In this document: one piece after another, positions 34,909 through 43,238 of the stretch
How the letters are laid out: every line of letters starts with the position of its first letter
Position numbering within the stretch: the stretch's first letter is position 1
Source of the DNA: HGM11501 sp045123995
GTDB lineage: Bacteria; Bacillota; Clostridia; CAKSNL01; HGM11501
Reading direction: 5' to 3'
Assembly (NCBI GenBank): GCA_045123995.1
Contig: JBGVKY010000026.1
Coordinates: forward strand, 124,001 to 188,000
Length of the DNA: 64,000 bases
Made by a program: the position numbers and the translations under genes
The notes under the pieces: generated by a model
What the model saw: only the letters and a program-made list of their open reading frames with translations
Database searches by the model: none
Told to the model about the DNA's origin: nothing

Positions 34909-36003
34909 ATGAGGGATTTGAAAAAATTCAAAGGTTGTCTTCTGGGCGGTGCGGCAGGCGATGCTTTAGGCTATGCCGTAGAGTTCAAAACCTTAGATGA
35001 AATAAGAAAAAAATACGGAGAAGGCGGAATAACCAGATATGAGTTAAAGGACGGAAAAGCCTTGATTTCCGACGGTACCCAGATGACGATGTTTACCGCT
35101 AATGGAATTTTATTCGGCGCCACAAGAGAAAAAACCCAGGGCATCATGGCTCCTATCGCCCACTACATACACAAAGCATATAAAGACTGGCTCCGCACAC
35201 AGATGCCGACACTGTTCAACGACGAAGATATTATAAGCTGGATATATCATGTCAAAGCCCTAAATTCGAAGCGTTCTCCTGGAAACACCTGCCTTTATGC
35301 CTTATCCAGCGGAATTATGGGGTCTCTTGAAAACCGCTTGAATTCCAGTAAGGGTTGCGGCGGAATGATGAGAGTTGCTCCCATCGGACTTTATTTCGAC
35401 AAGGAATCTTATGGAACAGAAAGAATAGATTTGATCGGTGCAAAGGTTGCAGCAATTACTCACGGACACCCATTAGGTTTTGTAAGTGCTGCCGCTATGG
35501 TGCATATAATAAACAACGCTGCCCACACTGAAGAAAATTTATACACCATCATTTACGACTGTATCGACACATTAAAAGGAACAAACGAGACTTATCCTGA
35601 AACCCAGACTTTAATAGACCTTATTGAAAGAGCTATTAAGCTTGCAGGCAGAGAACTGGATGACGATGATGCTATAAGACGTCTCGGCGGAAGCGGCCTT
35701 CTTGCCGAGGAAGCTTTGGCAATAGGTGTGTATTGCAGCCTTAAATATCAGAACAGTTTCGAAAAAGCCATTGTGGCTTCTGTTAACCATAACGGAGACA
35801 GTAATTCCACCGGTCTTATTACAGGTTGTATAATGGGTGCTTATTTAGGCATAGATGCAATTCCCGAACATTACCTTTTAAACCTTGAGCTTAAATCGGA
35901 AATAGAAGAACTTGCCACCGATTTATTTACAGGCTGTCCCGATGATGCTGAATTCAACGAAGCTTGGAGACGTAAATATATAAAGTGTGATAAAAGAATA
36001 TAA
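34909..36003 (+). CDS. ADP-ribosylglycohydrolase family protein
   Basis: This 364-residue protein belongs to the DraG/ARH family, which removes ADP-ribose from modified proteins or small molecules. It opens with FKGCLLGGAAGDALG, and the metal-binding acidic residues appear as SDGTQMT and the C-terminal VNHNGDSNSTG. The usual SDDTxLT motif is SDGTQMT here, so one Asp is replaced by Gly, which may weaken metal binding. It heads a cluster with a membrane protein and a phosphatidyltransferase. No ADP-ribosyltransferase is nearby, so the substrate is open. Confidence 0.87.
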   Translation: MRDLKKFKGCLLGGAAGDALGYAVEFKTLDEIRKKYGEGGITRYELKDGKALISDGTQMTMFTANGILFGATREKTQGIMAPIAHYIHKAYKDWLRTQMPTLFNDEDIISWIYHVKALNSKRSPGNTCLYALSSGIMGSLENRLNSSKGCGGMMRVAPIGLYFDKESYGTERIDLIGAKVAAITHGHPLGFVSAAAMVHIINNAAHTEENLYTIIYDCIDTLKGTNETYPETQTLIDLIERAIKLAGRELDDDDAIRRLGGSGLLAEEALAIGVYCSLKYQNSFEKAIVASVNHNGDSNSTGLITGCIMGAYLGIDAIPEHYLLNLELKSEIEELATDLFTGCPDDAEFNEAWRRKYIKCDKRI

Positions 36004-36023
36004 ATATAAAGGTGTATTGTTTT

Positions 36024-36926
36024 ATGAAGAGTATTAAAAATCCAAATGTTTTACTTTCTTTAATTTTTTCGTTGGTTTCCGTGATTTCGGGCTTTTTAGG
36101 ATTGACGGATGTTATCATGAAATATCCTGTTTCTTTTTCAGGAACATTCCTCTTTTCTCTTAACTTTCTGATTTTTGCTTCTGCCTTATTTATTTTTACA
36201 GGAATTTTGTTTGAAAAAAGGACTTTGATGATTACCGGTATCGGCATTTTAATCCCCGAATCATTGCTTTATGCATTTTTTTACCTGCATAAAACAGTAA
36301 GGTTTCTTCCGTCTGCCATCGAAGCTTTTAACTTTTTAATCCTTTTGATTCCGGTTATTACCTACTTATTTTTGCTCTTATATATTACGGACATTTTCAA
36401 AGTAAAAAAACTTGTTGCTTTCATGCTTATAATAACCTTTATCATTTCCGTTTTTAGCGCATACTTTTTCGGCGGATTTTCTGTGGTTCTTCTTATTTCT
36501 ACCTTTGGTTTGCTTCTATATTACGTAAATTTAAAGGATGCCGATGTAAAGGTTAATACAGGAGAAGTGTTTTTTCTTTCCTTTTTGACTTTTGGTCTTT
36601 TTTATATCCTTTGGTCTTTTTACACTCTAAGAAAAGTGAAGATGATTACCGAAGATACTACTCCATCTTTCCCTGAATGCTTGTTCTTTATTTTTCTTCC
36701 TTGTTATGCCTCTTACTGGTTTTATACAAGGTATGAAAATCTGAATGAAAAATTGTCGGAGATAAAAGACCGCGGTGTTTTATCTATGATTTTATCACTT
36801 ATTTTCCTTTCCCCTTTATCTCTTTCCATTTTGCAAAGAGATTTAAATAAGGTTTCGGAAAAATTTGTAATCCAAACAAACGCTTCTGTTGATGAAGTAA
36901 CAAAAACCGAGGATACAGATATTTAA
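36024..36926 (+). CDS. Multi-pass membrane protein with DUF4234-like segment
   Basis: This 300-residue protein has eight or nine hydrophobic segments. The region at about residues 185-240 (LTFGLFYILWSFYTLRKVK and PCYASYWFYTRYENLN) resembles the DUF4234 family, a small membrane domain of unknown function. I start at the ATG at 36024 because AAAGGTG is placed ahead of it; an earlier GTG overlaps that site. It lies 20 nt after the ADP-ribosylglycohydrolase and 36 nt before the phosphatidyltransferase. No function can be inferred. Confidence 0.7.
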   Translation: MKSIKNPNVLLSLIFSLVSVISGFLGLTDVIMKYPVSFSGTFLFSLNFLIFASALFIFTGILFEKRTLMITGIGILIPESLLYAFFYLHKTVRFLPSAIEAFNFLILLIPVITYLFLLLYITDIFKVKKLVAFMLIITFIISVFSAYFFGGFSVVLLISTFGLLLYYVNLKDADVKVNTGEVFFLSFLTFGLFYILWSFYTLRKVKMITEDTTPSFPECLFFIFLPCYASYWFYTRYENLNEKLSEIKDRGVLSMILSLIFLSPLSLSILQRDLNKVSEKFVIQTNASVDEVTKTEDTDI

Positions 36927-36961
36927 TTTTTTTCAAATTTGATTTGGAAGGATGGATTTAT

Positions 36962-37510
36962 TTGGAAAAGTATAAAAGAGAGCTTTTATCCATACCGAAT
37001 ATTTTAAGCTATGTAAGGATTCTTTTAATTCCTTTTATAGTTCACCTATATCTTTACGACAAAAACTATACACTTGCTGCAGTTTTTGCCGCAGTTTCAG
37101 GCATTACCGACTTTGTGGATGGATTTATCGCCAGACGGTTTAATATGATAACGGATTTCGGCAAATTTATTGACCCTGTTGCGGACAAGCTTACACAATG
37201 CGCTCTTATACTCTGTCTTTTATCAAGATACAGCTGCATGTGGCTTTTGGTCATTGTTTTCTTTGTAAAAGAAATAAGCATGGCTCTTGCAGGTCTTTTC
37301 TCGGTTTGCAAAAACAACAGAAAATTAGACGGTGCCAAGTGGTTCGGTAAAATTTCCACGGTAGTTCAGTTTTTTATAATGACCTTCCTTTTTGCTTTCA
37401 GTGAAATTTCTATAACAACCGTAAATATTCTGATTGCCATATGTGCTTCATTTATGATGATGGCATTTGTGCTATACATCATCGAATACATAAATCTCAA
37501 TAAAAAATAA
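36962..37510 (+). CDS. pgsA: CDP-alcohol phosphatidyltransferase (PgsA-like)
   Basis: This 182-residue membrane enzyme belongs to the CDP-alcohol phosphatidyltransferase family. The diagnostic motif D-G-x2-A-R-x8-G-x3-D-x3-D appears as DGFIARRFNMITDFGKFIDPVADK. Size and sequence fit phosphatidylglycerophosphate synthase, but cardiolipin-synthase-like members look alike. I start at the TTG at 36962 because GGAAGGATGG is well placed; the TTG at 36944 overlaps the ribosome site. A terminator follows. Confidence 0.85.
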   Translation: MEKYKRELLSIPNILSYVRILLIPFIVHLYLYDKNYTLAAVFAAVSGITDFVDGFIARRFNMITDFGKFIDPVADKLTQCALILCLLSRYSCMWLLVIVFFVKEISMALAGLFSVCKNNRKLDGAKWFGKISTVVQFFIMTFLFAFSEISITTVNILIAICASFMMMAFVLYIIEYINLNKK

Positions 37511-37541
37511 AAGCCATGGATAAAATTCCATAGCTTTTATT
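37506..37541. terminator. Bidirectional terminator between pgsA and tsaD
   Basis: AATAAAAGC and ATGGA arms pair with the complementary half across one mismatch and a six-base loop, with T-runs on both strands. The convergent genes both end within it. Confidence 0.85.
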
Positions 37542-37543
37542 TT

Positions 37544-38539
37544 TTATTCCAACGTCAGTGCCGGATATGCGTTTAAGTCAAGAGAAGCCACTTCCCCGTT
37601 TTTATATGCAAAATACCCGGCTGAGCCAATCATAACAGCATTATCGGTACAAAATCTTAAAGGAGGATAAAAAAGTTTTAACCCTTTTGCTTTTGCTGCT
37701 TTTTCAAACTCACATCTTAAAAGCGAATTTGATGCTACTCCTCCTGCAAGACATATTTTGCTTACTCCTGTTTTTTCAGCCTGAGAAACGGTTTTATCAA
37801 CCAACACCTCAACAACCGCTTTCTGGAAGCTTGCTGCAATGTCGTTAACTGGAATTTCTTCACCCTTTTGCTCCATTTTATGAACCGTATTTATAACTGC
37901 TGTTTTAAGTCCGCTGAAAGAAAAATCGTCCCCCGATTTAGCTCTCGGGAAATCAAAAGCTTCGGGATTTCCTTCCTTTGCAGCCATATCAACCTTTGGC
38001 CCTCCCGGATATCCCAGACCTATTACTCTTGCAACTTTGTCAAAAGCTTCTCCCGCCGCATCGTCCCTGGTAGCCCCTAATACCGTCATATCAGTATAGT
38101 CTTTAACATAAACTATGTGGCTATGTCCCCCTGATGCCACAAGGCATATAAAAGGAGGTTCAAGCTCGTGGAAAGCCACATAATTCGCAGAAATATGTCC
38201 CTTTATGTGATTAACAGGTATAAGAGGCTTTCCCCATGCCAAAGAAAGTGCCTTTGCTGCCGAAACACCTACCAAAAGCGCACCCACCAAGCCCGGACCT
38301 GAGGTTACTGCAATGGCATCTATATCATCCTTGGTAAGATTGGCATCAGAAAGAGCTTTATCTATAACATAAAGCACCTTTTCTATATGACGTCTCGATG
38401 CAATCTCAGGAACGACACCGCCGTATTTCGAATGTATATCTGCCTGAGAATAAATTACATCCGATAAAACTTCCCGTCCATCCTTTACTATGGCAGCGGC
38501 AGTTTCATCGCAAGAACTCTCTATTCCTAAAATCAACAT
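37544..38539 (-). CDS. tsaD: tRNA N6-adenosine threonylcarbamoyltransferase TsaD
   Basis: TsaD (331 aa) transfers the threonylcarbamoyl group to A37 of tRNAs that read ANN codons, working with TsaB and TsaE. It has the ASKHA fold, with the metal-binding HIKGH motif (about residue 110), GVVPEIASRRH and the nucleotide-binding GLKTAVIN and GGVASN motifs. GAGGT precedes the ATG. It is the last gene of an operon that also has tsaC, the first enzyme of the pathway. tsaB and tsaE are not in this window. Confidence 0.96.
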   Translation of the reverse strand: MLILGIESSCDETAAAIVKDGREVLSDVIYSQADIHSKYGGVVPEIASRRHIEKVLYVIDKALSDANLTKDDIDAIAVTSGPGLVGALLVGVSAAKALSLAWGKPLIPVNHIKGHISANYVAFHELEPPFICLVASGGHSHIVYVKDYTDMTVLGATRDDAAGEAFDKVARVIGLGYPGGPKVDMAAKEGNPEAFDFPRAKSGDDFSFSGLKTAVINTVHKMEQKGEEIPVNDIAASFQKAVVEVLVDKTVSQAEKTGVSKICLAGGVASNSLLRCEFEKAAKAKGLKLFYPPLRFCTDNAVMIGSAGYFAYKNGEVASLDLNAYPALTLE

Positions 38540-38549
38540 AGCTTATACC

Positions 38550-38981
38550 TCACAAATTCTTTTTGTATAAAACGGCATCTTCCATTCCCTCATAATACCT
38601 CTCTCTGGTATGGTAGGATATAAAGCCGTTTTTTTCATAAAGCCTTCTGGCAGGAGCATTTGATTTTCTTACTTCCAGAAGCATTTTTTTCGCACCCATA
38701 AAAGACGCTTCGTCCATTGCTGCCTTAAGCAGTGCATTTCCTACTCCGTTTTTACGGACATTTGTTTTAACCGCAACTTTCATAATTTCCGCTTCGTCAT
38801 AAATAAGCCAGAATCCGATATACCCTAAAATTTCACCGTTTTCTTCTGCCACATAATAATGGGCTTGTTTTGCTTTTAATTCCTCTTTCATTGCCTTTTC
38901 GCTCCAGAAATCAGAAAAGGACTCTTTCTCTATCCCGTAAACTGCTAAAAAACAGTCAGGAGTGTATTTTTTCACCTTCAA
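38550..38981 (-). CDS. rimI: Ribosomal-protein-alanine N-acetyltransferase RimI
   Basis: RimI (143 aa) is a GNAT enzyme that acetylates the N-terminus of ribosomal protein S18, and is often encoded beside tsaD. The acetyl-CoA motif A is RKNGVGNALLKAAMDEA (about residues 78-94), and RRLYEKNGF completes the fold. It overlaps the end of the preceding phosphatase gene by 26 nt. The TTG start at 38981 is chosen because GGAGG lies 9 nt upstream inside that gene; translation is probably coupled. Confidence 0.9.
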   Translation of the reverse strand: MKVKKYTPDCFLAVYGIEKESFSDFWSEKAMKEELKAKQAHYYVAEENGEILGYIGFWLIYDEAEIMKVAVKTNVRKNGVGNALLKAAMDEASFMGAKKMLLEVRKSNAPARRLYEKNGFISYHTRERYYEGMEDAVLYKKNL

Positions 38982-39378
38982 GAATCAATTCCTCCAATTC
39001 AAGGGCACATGCATCGTAAATCTTTTGACTCCCTCCATAGGGGTCTTTTACATTTCCTTCTTTACCTGCCCACTCATATATGGTTAAAATCTTTTCAGAG
39101 AACTCTCCGGCCGCATACAAAAGCATAGCTTTATGCCCTTCTGTCATGGTTAAAACCCACTCCGCTTTTTCTAACATACTCTTATCTATCTGACGTGCCT
39201 TGTGGTCTTTTATATCAATATGTTTATTTTCCATAGCAATTATAGCTTCAGTTGATGCTCTCTGGCCATCAACTGCACTAAGTCCGGCAGATTCCGCCTT
39301 TTTACCGGTAAGTTTTTTATAAAGTCCCTCTGCCATCGGACTTCTGCAGGTGTTTCCGGTACATACAAATAAAATCAT
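38956..39378 (-). CDS. Low-molecular-weight protein arginine/tyrosine phosphatase (YwlE-like)
   Basis: This 140-residue phosphatase has the P-loop FVCTGNTCRSPMAE (residues 4-17) and the general acid DPYGG near residue 112. The Thr after the first CTGN is the YwlE feature that favours phosphoarginine over phosphotyrosine. YwlE reverses McsB-type arginine phosphorylation in Firmicutes. It is encoded between tsaC (YwlC) and rimI, which is the Bacillus-like order. It overlaps tsaC by 4 nt. Confidence 0.88.
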   Translation of the reverse strand: MILFVCTGNTCRSPMAEGLYKKLTGKKAESAGLSAVDGQRASTEAIIAMENKHIDIKDHKARQIDKSMLEKAEWVLTMTEGHKAMLLYAAGEFSEKILTIYEWAGKEGNVKDPYGGSQKIYDACALELEELILEGEKIHS

Positions 39379-40370
39379 ATTATGTTACCTCCCGCTGCTT
39401 TATAAAGTCTGTTGCAAAGAGCATCTGTCAAATCTTTACCACCTTTGGGATTCTTTGCTAAAATAACATCAGCTCCCAAATCGTCAGCATGGCGCAAAAG
39501 ATAAAAAAGTCTGGCGGCGTATGTATTATCGTCAAGCCCTGCCGGAAGAAATAAGTCTTTATCATAACTGCAGGCAAAATCTTCATAGTCAATTACCATT
39601 ACTTTTCCTTCATACTTTTCAATCTCGTCTTTTATATCTCCTCTTACCACAATCACCTTTGCATTCGGAGAATAGTGCTTGTATTTCATTCCCGGGCTTC
39701 TGGGAATGTTTTCCCCTCCTCCACCGTAGGCGGCATCCGGAAGATATTCCCTTATCATATCAAGGCTTATGGCTCCTGGCCTTAAAACAAGAGGTCTTTC
39801 TCTGCTTAAATCAATCACTGTTGATTCAAGACCGTATTTGGTCATGCCCGAGCCTATAATACAAGGTATTTTGCCGTCAAAATCTTCAATTACATGCTTT
39901 TCGTTTGTAGGACTGGGTCGACCTGAAATATTGGCACTGGGAGCAGCTATTCCTGTTTCCGATGCCTTTATCAAGGCGTGTGCCACCGGATGAGACGGAA
40001 GCCTTATTGCTACAGTATCAAGACCTGCAGTTACCTCATCAATTGCACGCTTGCTTTTTTTCATTATTATGGTCAAAGGCCCTCCCCAGAATTTTTCCAT
40101 TAAGAGTGCTGCGCTTTTTGGGATTCTTTCAACATATTTCTCGCAAAGAGCAATAGAAGGAACATGAACGATAAGAGGATTATCCATAGGACGACCCTTT
40201 GCCTTGAATATATTACTTACCGCCTCTTTATTGTCTGCATCAGCACCAAGTCCGTACACTGTCTCCGTAGGAAAAGCAACCAACCTTCCCTCTTTCAATA
40301 ACGATGCGGCTTTTTCTATTATTTCATATTCAATTTTAAATGGGTCGATTGAAAAAATCTCAGTTTTCAT
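39375..40370 (-). CDS. tsaC: L-threonylcarbamoyladenylate synthase, Sua5 type
   Basis: This enzyme makes threonylcarbamoyl-AMP from threonine, bicarbonate and ATP, the first step of t6A synthesis. The 331-residue protein has the YrdC domain (about residues 15-205) with the KxR-SxN signature in KAKGRPMDNPLIVH and APSANISGRPSPT, joined by a linker with GMKYKHYSPNAKV to the C-terminal Sua5 domain. The full Sua5 form, not the short TsaC, is therefore present. It lies 13 nt after the chromate-transporter gene. Confidence 0.94.
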   Translation of the reverse strand: MKTEIFSIDPFKIEYEIIEKAASLLKEGRLVAFPTETVYGLGADADNKEAVSNIFKAKGRPMDNPLIVHVPSIALCEKYVERIPKSAALLMEKFWGGPLTIIMKKSKRAIDEVTAGLDTVAIRLPSHPVAHALIKASETGIAAPSANISGRPSPTNEKHVIEDFDGKIPCIIGSGMTKYGLESTVIDLSRERPLVLRPGAISLDMIREYLPDAAYGGGGENIPRSPGMKYKHYSPNAKVIVVRGDIKDEIEKYEGKVMVIDYEDFACSYDKDLFLPAGLDDNTYAARLFYLLRHADDLGADVILAKNPKGGKDLTDALCNRLYKAAGGNII

Positions 40371-40383
40371 TAAATTTCTTCCT

Positions 40384-40950
40384 TTACAGTATGAAATATC
40401 CCGCTAATATCCCCAAAATTGCCGAAAGGGAAATTATCAGTATGGGGTGTTTTTTCTTTTTGATAAGAAGATAAAACATAATACCAAAAATAACCAGTGA
40501 ACAAACTATTTCCTTTATTAAAATATTTGAAAAATCAATTCCGCCGGGAAAGAAAACAGTTTGCGCTATGCTCAAAACCGCAGATGCTATAAGTCCTATA
40601 ACCGCAGGTTTAAGCCCTGACATAATTCCTTTTACAAGTTTGCTTTTATTAAAAGCTTCGTAAATTTTAGCAACTATAAGAATAATTATAAAAGACGGGA
40701 GAACCACTCCTAAAGTAGCACAAAGCGACCCTAAAACCCCATCTTGTTCCGCTCCAATATACGTTGCCATATTTACCGCGAAAGGACCGGGTGTAGATTC
40801 GCTTACCGCTATAAAATCCACAAGCTGTTTCTGGGTTAGCCACTCATTATTAAGAACCACGCTTTGCATTAAAGGAAGCATGGCATAACCGCCACCAAAA
40901 GTTACAATTCCAATATAGAAAAACGTACCAAAAAGTTGTAACAATATCAT
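40384..40950 (-). CDS. Chromate transporter half-protein, second subunit
   Basis: This 188-residue membrane protein is a short-chain CHR family transporter with about five or six helices. It has FGGGYAMLPLMQ near residue 20 and SESTPGPFAVNMATYIG near residue 50, the conserved CHR motifs. Such half-size proteins come in adjacent pairs with opposite topology and move chromate or other oxyanions. It overlaps its partner by 4 nt. The natural substrate in an anaerobe is unclear. Confidence 0.88.
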   Translation of the reverse strand: MILLQLFGTFFYIGIVTFGGGYAMLPLMQSVVLNNEWLTQKQLVDFIAVSESTPGPFAVNMATYIGAEQDGVLGSLCATLGVVLPSFIIILIVAKIYEAFNKSKLVKGIMSGLKPAVIGLIASAVLSIAQTVFFPGGIDFSNILIKEIVCSLVIFGIMFYLLIKKKKHPILIISLSAILGILAGYFIL

Positions 40951-41504
40951 TTTGCTTCCCCTCCTTTATTAAAGAACACGGAAACAAGTCCGATTACGGC
41001 GCATATCAGGATTATATATATTATGTTTAGGCTTATAATATCAAAAACAACCGAAGAAACAAAGGCAAATAAAGCTACCCCATAAGCAAATACCGTTTTG
41101 GGCATTTTTTTATACATATTGATAAGAGCTTTTATAACCAAAGCCAAAACTCCGGCTCTTATACCATAAAATGCATACTGTACAGCCTTGTATTCGCTGA
41201 ATGTATTTAAGAAAAATGCAATTATGGATATAACAGTAAAAGACGGAATCACAACTCCCAGTGTTGCCGCAGCCGAACCTAATACTCCTGCCACTTTATA
41301 TCCGATAAAAGTTGCGGAGTTAATTGCAATAGGTCCCGGTGTAGACTCAGCAATAGCTATAACATTTAATATATCCTCATCGGTTATCCACTTTTTGTTG
41401 TCCACAACTTCCTTTTGTATAATGGGTATCATGGCATAACCGCCACCGAAGGTAAAAGCCCCTATTTTGAAAAAAACTAAAAATAACTCAAGGATTTTTT
41501 TCAT
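40947..41504 (-). CDS. Chromate transporter half-protein, first subunit
   Basis: This 185-residue membrane protein is the partner of the following gene and shares the motifs TFGGGYAMIPIIQ and AESTPGPIAINSATFIG. The two probably arose by duplication. I start at the ATG at 41504, where GGAAGA is well placed; the 12 codons before it lack homology. It is the first gene of the operon to tsaD. The tRNA-Ser gene and a hairpin lie just upstream. Confidence 0.88.
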   Translation of the reverse strand: MKKILELFLVFFKIGAFTFGGGYAMIPIIQKEVVDNKKWITDEDILNVIAIAESTPGPIAINSATFIGYKVAGVLGSAAATLGVVIPSFTVISIIAFFLNTFSEYKAVQYAFYGIRAGVLALVIKALINMYKKMPKTVFAYGVALFAFVSSVVFDIISLNIIYIILICAVIGLVSVFFNKGGEAK

Positions 41505-41530
41505 TTTAGTCTTCCTTTCATAAATTAAGG

Positions 41531-41564
41531 TTAAAGCCACACTTCAAAGGAAATGCGGCTTTAA
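41531..41564 (-). terminator. Hairpin terminator between tRNA-Ser and the chrA operon
   Basis: AAAGCC plus CACACTTC pairs with the complementary arm through G-U wobbles around a four-base loop, 3 nt after the tRNA CCA end. The T-run is weak, so some read-through into the chrA operon is possible. Confidence 0.6.
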
Positions 41565-41566
41565 TC

Positions 41567-41655
41567 TGGCGGAGACGGAGAGATTCGAACTCTCGTGCCC
41601 GGAAGGGCAAACGCATTTCGAGTGCGCCCCGTTATGACCACTTCGATACGTCTCC
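41567..41655 (-). tRNA. tRNA-Ser(CGA)
   Basis: The minus strand gives a type II tRNA of 89 nt including an encoded CCA. The acceptor stem GGAGACG pairs with CGTCTCC, the anticodon loop CTCGAAA gives anticodon CGA, a long variable arm (TGCCCTTCCGGGCA) is present, and the T arm has GTTCGAATC. It reads UCG codons. Confidence 0.95.
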
Positions 41656-41700
41656 TTTTGTATTGATTTTTATATGTTAATATAGCCTTAACACCCCAAT

Positions 41701-41729
41701 ATAATACCATAAAAACTAATTTATGTCAA
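41701..41729 (-). promoter_or_regulatory. Sigma-A type promoter of tRNA-Ser
   Basis: On the minus strand TTGACA and TATTAT are separated by 17 bp, about 45 bp upstream of the tRNA 5' end. Confidence 0.82.
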
Positions 41730-41749
41730 CATAATTAGCTTAAAAATTA

Positions 41750-41777
41750 TTACGCCATGTCATTTGACATGGCGTAA
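41750..41777 (-). terminator. Terminator after the cation antiporter gene
   Basis: TTACGCCATGTCA and its exact complement form a 13-bp stem with a TT centre, 8 nt beyond the antiporter stop. Confidence 0.85.
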
Positions 41778-41785
41778 TTTAAGGC

Positions 41786-43093
41786 TTATTTATCTTTATT
41801 CATAATCGCTTCAAGCTTATTTTTTCTTCTGTGCTTAACCTCATCACTCATGGGCTTGATATCGCCTGCCGCTTGAAGCGCCATACGTGTAAATAAGGGG
41901 CCCAAAAGTTCATAAATTAAAACTGCAAAAAGTGTTATATTTCGGATAAGAACTCCTGATTCTCCGAATTCCGCAGATGCAATTGTACACATTCCAAGGG
42001 CAACACCCGCCTGAGGCAGTAGGGTTATACCAAGATATTTGCATATTTCAGGAGAACAATTTGTCATTTTTGCACTTAAAAATGTACCAAAGTATTTACC
42101 CAGTGAACGGAATATGATATATACAACACCAATAAGAACAATTGCACCCTGTGCAAATACGCCAAGTTCGAGTTCCGCACCGCTTATAACAAAGAAAATT
42201 GCAAAAAGCGGCGACGTCCATTTATCAGCACTTTCCATAAGATCGTGAGAAAGAGGACAGATATTGCAAAAAACCGTTCCCATCATCATACATACTAAAA
42301 GAGAAGAAAATCCAACGTGAACAGGTCCTATATTAAACTTAATCATGGATAGTGCCACTGTAAGAACCACGAATGTAATCGTCATATTAAGGCGGTTTGT
42401 ATTAGAGTTAAACATCTTCTCAAGCTGAGTAAGCACCCATCCGAGAATTGCACCAAGCAAAAGCGAAACCGCTATTTCAACCAAAGGATTAACAATAATT
42501 GAAACCATATCAATATTTCCGCTCTCAAGAGTTTTTGCGATACCGAAAGATACAGCAAAAACTATAAGACCAACCGCATCGTCAAGAGCTACTATAGGTA
42601 AGAGCAAGTCGGTAAGAGGGCCTTTAGCCTTGTACTGACGTACAACCATTAAAGTTGCCGCAGGTGCTGTTGCTGTAGCAATAGCTCCAAGTGTTATTGC
42701 CTGAGAAACATTTATAACATCAGGAAGCATTTTATGTACAAGTAAAAGTGCAATATCTACAAAGAGGGTTGCCACCAATGCCTGAAGTATACCGATAACA
42801 AATGCCTGTTTACCAATCTTTGCAAGATCTTCTTTCCTGAATTCACTTCCGATAGAAAATGCAATAAACCCAAGTGCAACCTGTGAAATCAGAGTTAAAG
42901 CATGTACAGCATCCATGCTCTCAAAACCAAGGCCAGCCACTCCCAGCTGTCCCATACAATAAGGTCCGATAAGCACACCTGCAATAAGATATGCAGTAAC
43001 AGCAGGAAGCTTTAAGGGCTTAAAAACTCTTGTCATTAAAAGTCCTGCAAGTAAAGCGATAGAAATAGATAACAATGTAGAACTCATTTTCAA
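41786..43093 (-). CDS. Cation:proton antiporter (CPA2 type), DD motif
   Basis: This 435-residue membrane protein has 12 or 13 helices and no C-terminal TrkA-N domain. The conserved acidic pair in the middle of the membrane appears as LLPIVALDDAVGLI (about residue 165), which is the DD form usually found in electrogenic Na+/H+ exchangers; ND forms are usually electroneutral or K+ linked. The family assignment is firm, the ion less so. It has its own promoter, a structured leader and a terminator, so it is monocistronic and probably regulated by its leader. A sodium exchanger would fit the Na+-pumping decarboxylase elsewhere in the window. Confidence 0.88.
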   Translation of the reverse strand: MKMSSTLLSISIALLAGLLMTRVFKPLKLPAVTAYLIAGVLIGPYCMGQLGVAGLGFESMDAVHALTLISQVALGFIAFSIGSEFRKEDLAKIGKQAFVIGILQALVATLFVDIALLLVHKMLPDVINVSQAITLGAIATATAPAATLMVVRQYKAKGPLTDLLLPIVALDDAVGLIVFAVSFGIAKTLESGNIDMVSIIVNPLVEIAVSLLLGAILGWVLTQLEKMFNSNTNRLNMTITFVVLTVALSMIKFNIGPVHVGFSSLLVCMMMGTVFCNICPLSHDLMESADKWTSPLFAIFFVISGAELELGVFAQGAIVLIGVVYIIFRSLGKYFGTFLSAKMTNCSPEICKYLGITLLPQAGVALGMCTIASAEFGESGVLIRNITLFAVLIYELLGPLFTRMALQAAGDIKPMSDEVKHRRKNKLEAIMNKDK

Positions 43094-43175
43094 TTCTCCT
43101 TATATTTACTCATAAAAAAGCGACTTGCAAGCAAGTCGCTTAAAATACGGCTTTTTTAAGTGTCCGATTGGCACC
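43094..43175 (-). promoter_or_regulatory. Structured 5' leader of the antiporter mRNA, candidate riboswitch
   Basis: The predicted transcript starts near 43175. It first forms a small hairpin from GTGCC and GGACAC with an AATC loop (43160-43174), then an A-rich linker, then the terminator stem and T-run, then AAGGAG and the ATG. A compact structured region followed by an intrinsic terminator is the layout of a transcriptional riboswitch. I cannot match it to a known consensus; Na+ and Li+ sensing classes are natural candidates for an antiporter gene. Confidence 0.5.
43113..43141 (-). terminator. Terminator hairpin inside the antiporter leader
   Basis: On the minus strand an 11-bp perfect stem (AAGCGACTTGC and complement) is followed by TTTTTT, between the promoter and the ribosome site of the antiporter gene. 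It can stop transcription before the coding region, so it is a candidate attenuator. Confidence 0.82.
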
Positions 43176-43181
43176 TAAGAA

Positions 43182-43210
43182 ATAATAGCACAAATCAAAA
43201 GAAAAAGCAA
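43182..43210 (-). promoter_or_regulatory. Sigma-A type promoter of the antiporter gene
   Basis: On the minus strand TTGCTT and TATTAT are separated by 17 bp. It is about 90 bp upstream of the ATG, which creates the structured leader. Confidence 0.75.
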
Positions 43211-43238
43211 TAGTTTTTTTGATTTTATTTAATATTTT

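Noticed and set aside
43094..43175. Fluoride (crcB) riboswitch upstream of the antiporter
   Set aside because: The expected conserved crcB segments are not visible; the leader is kept only as an unassigned candidate.
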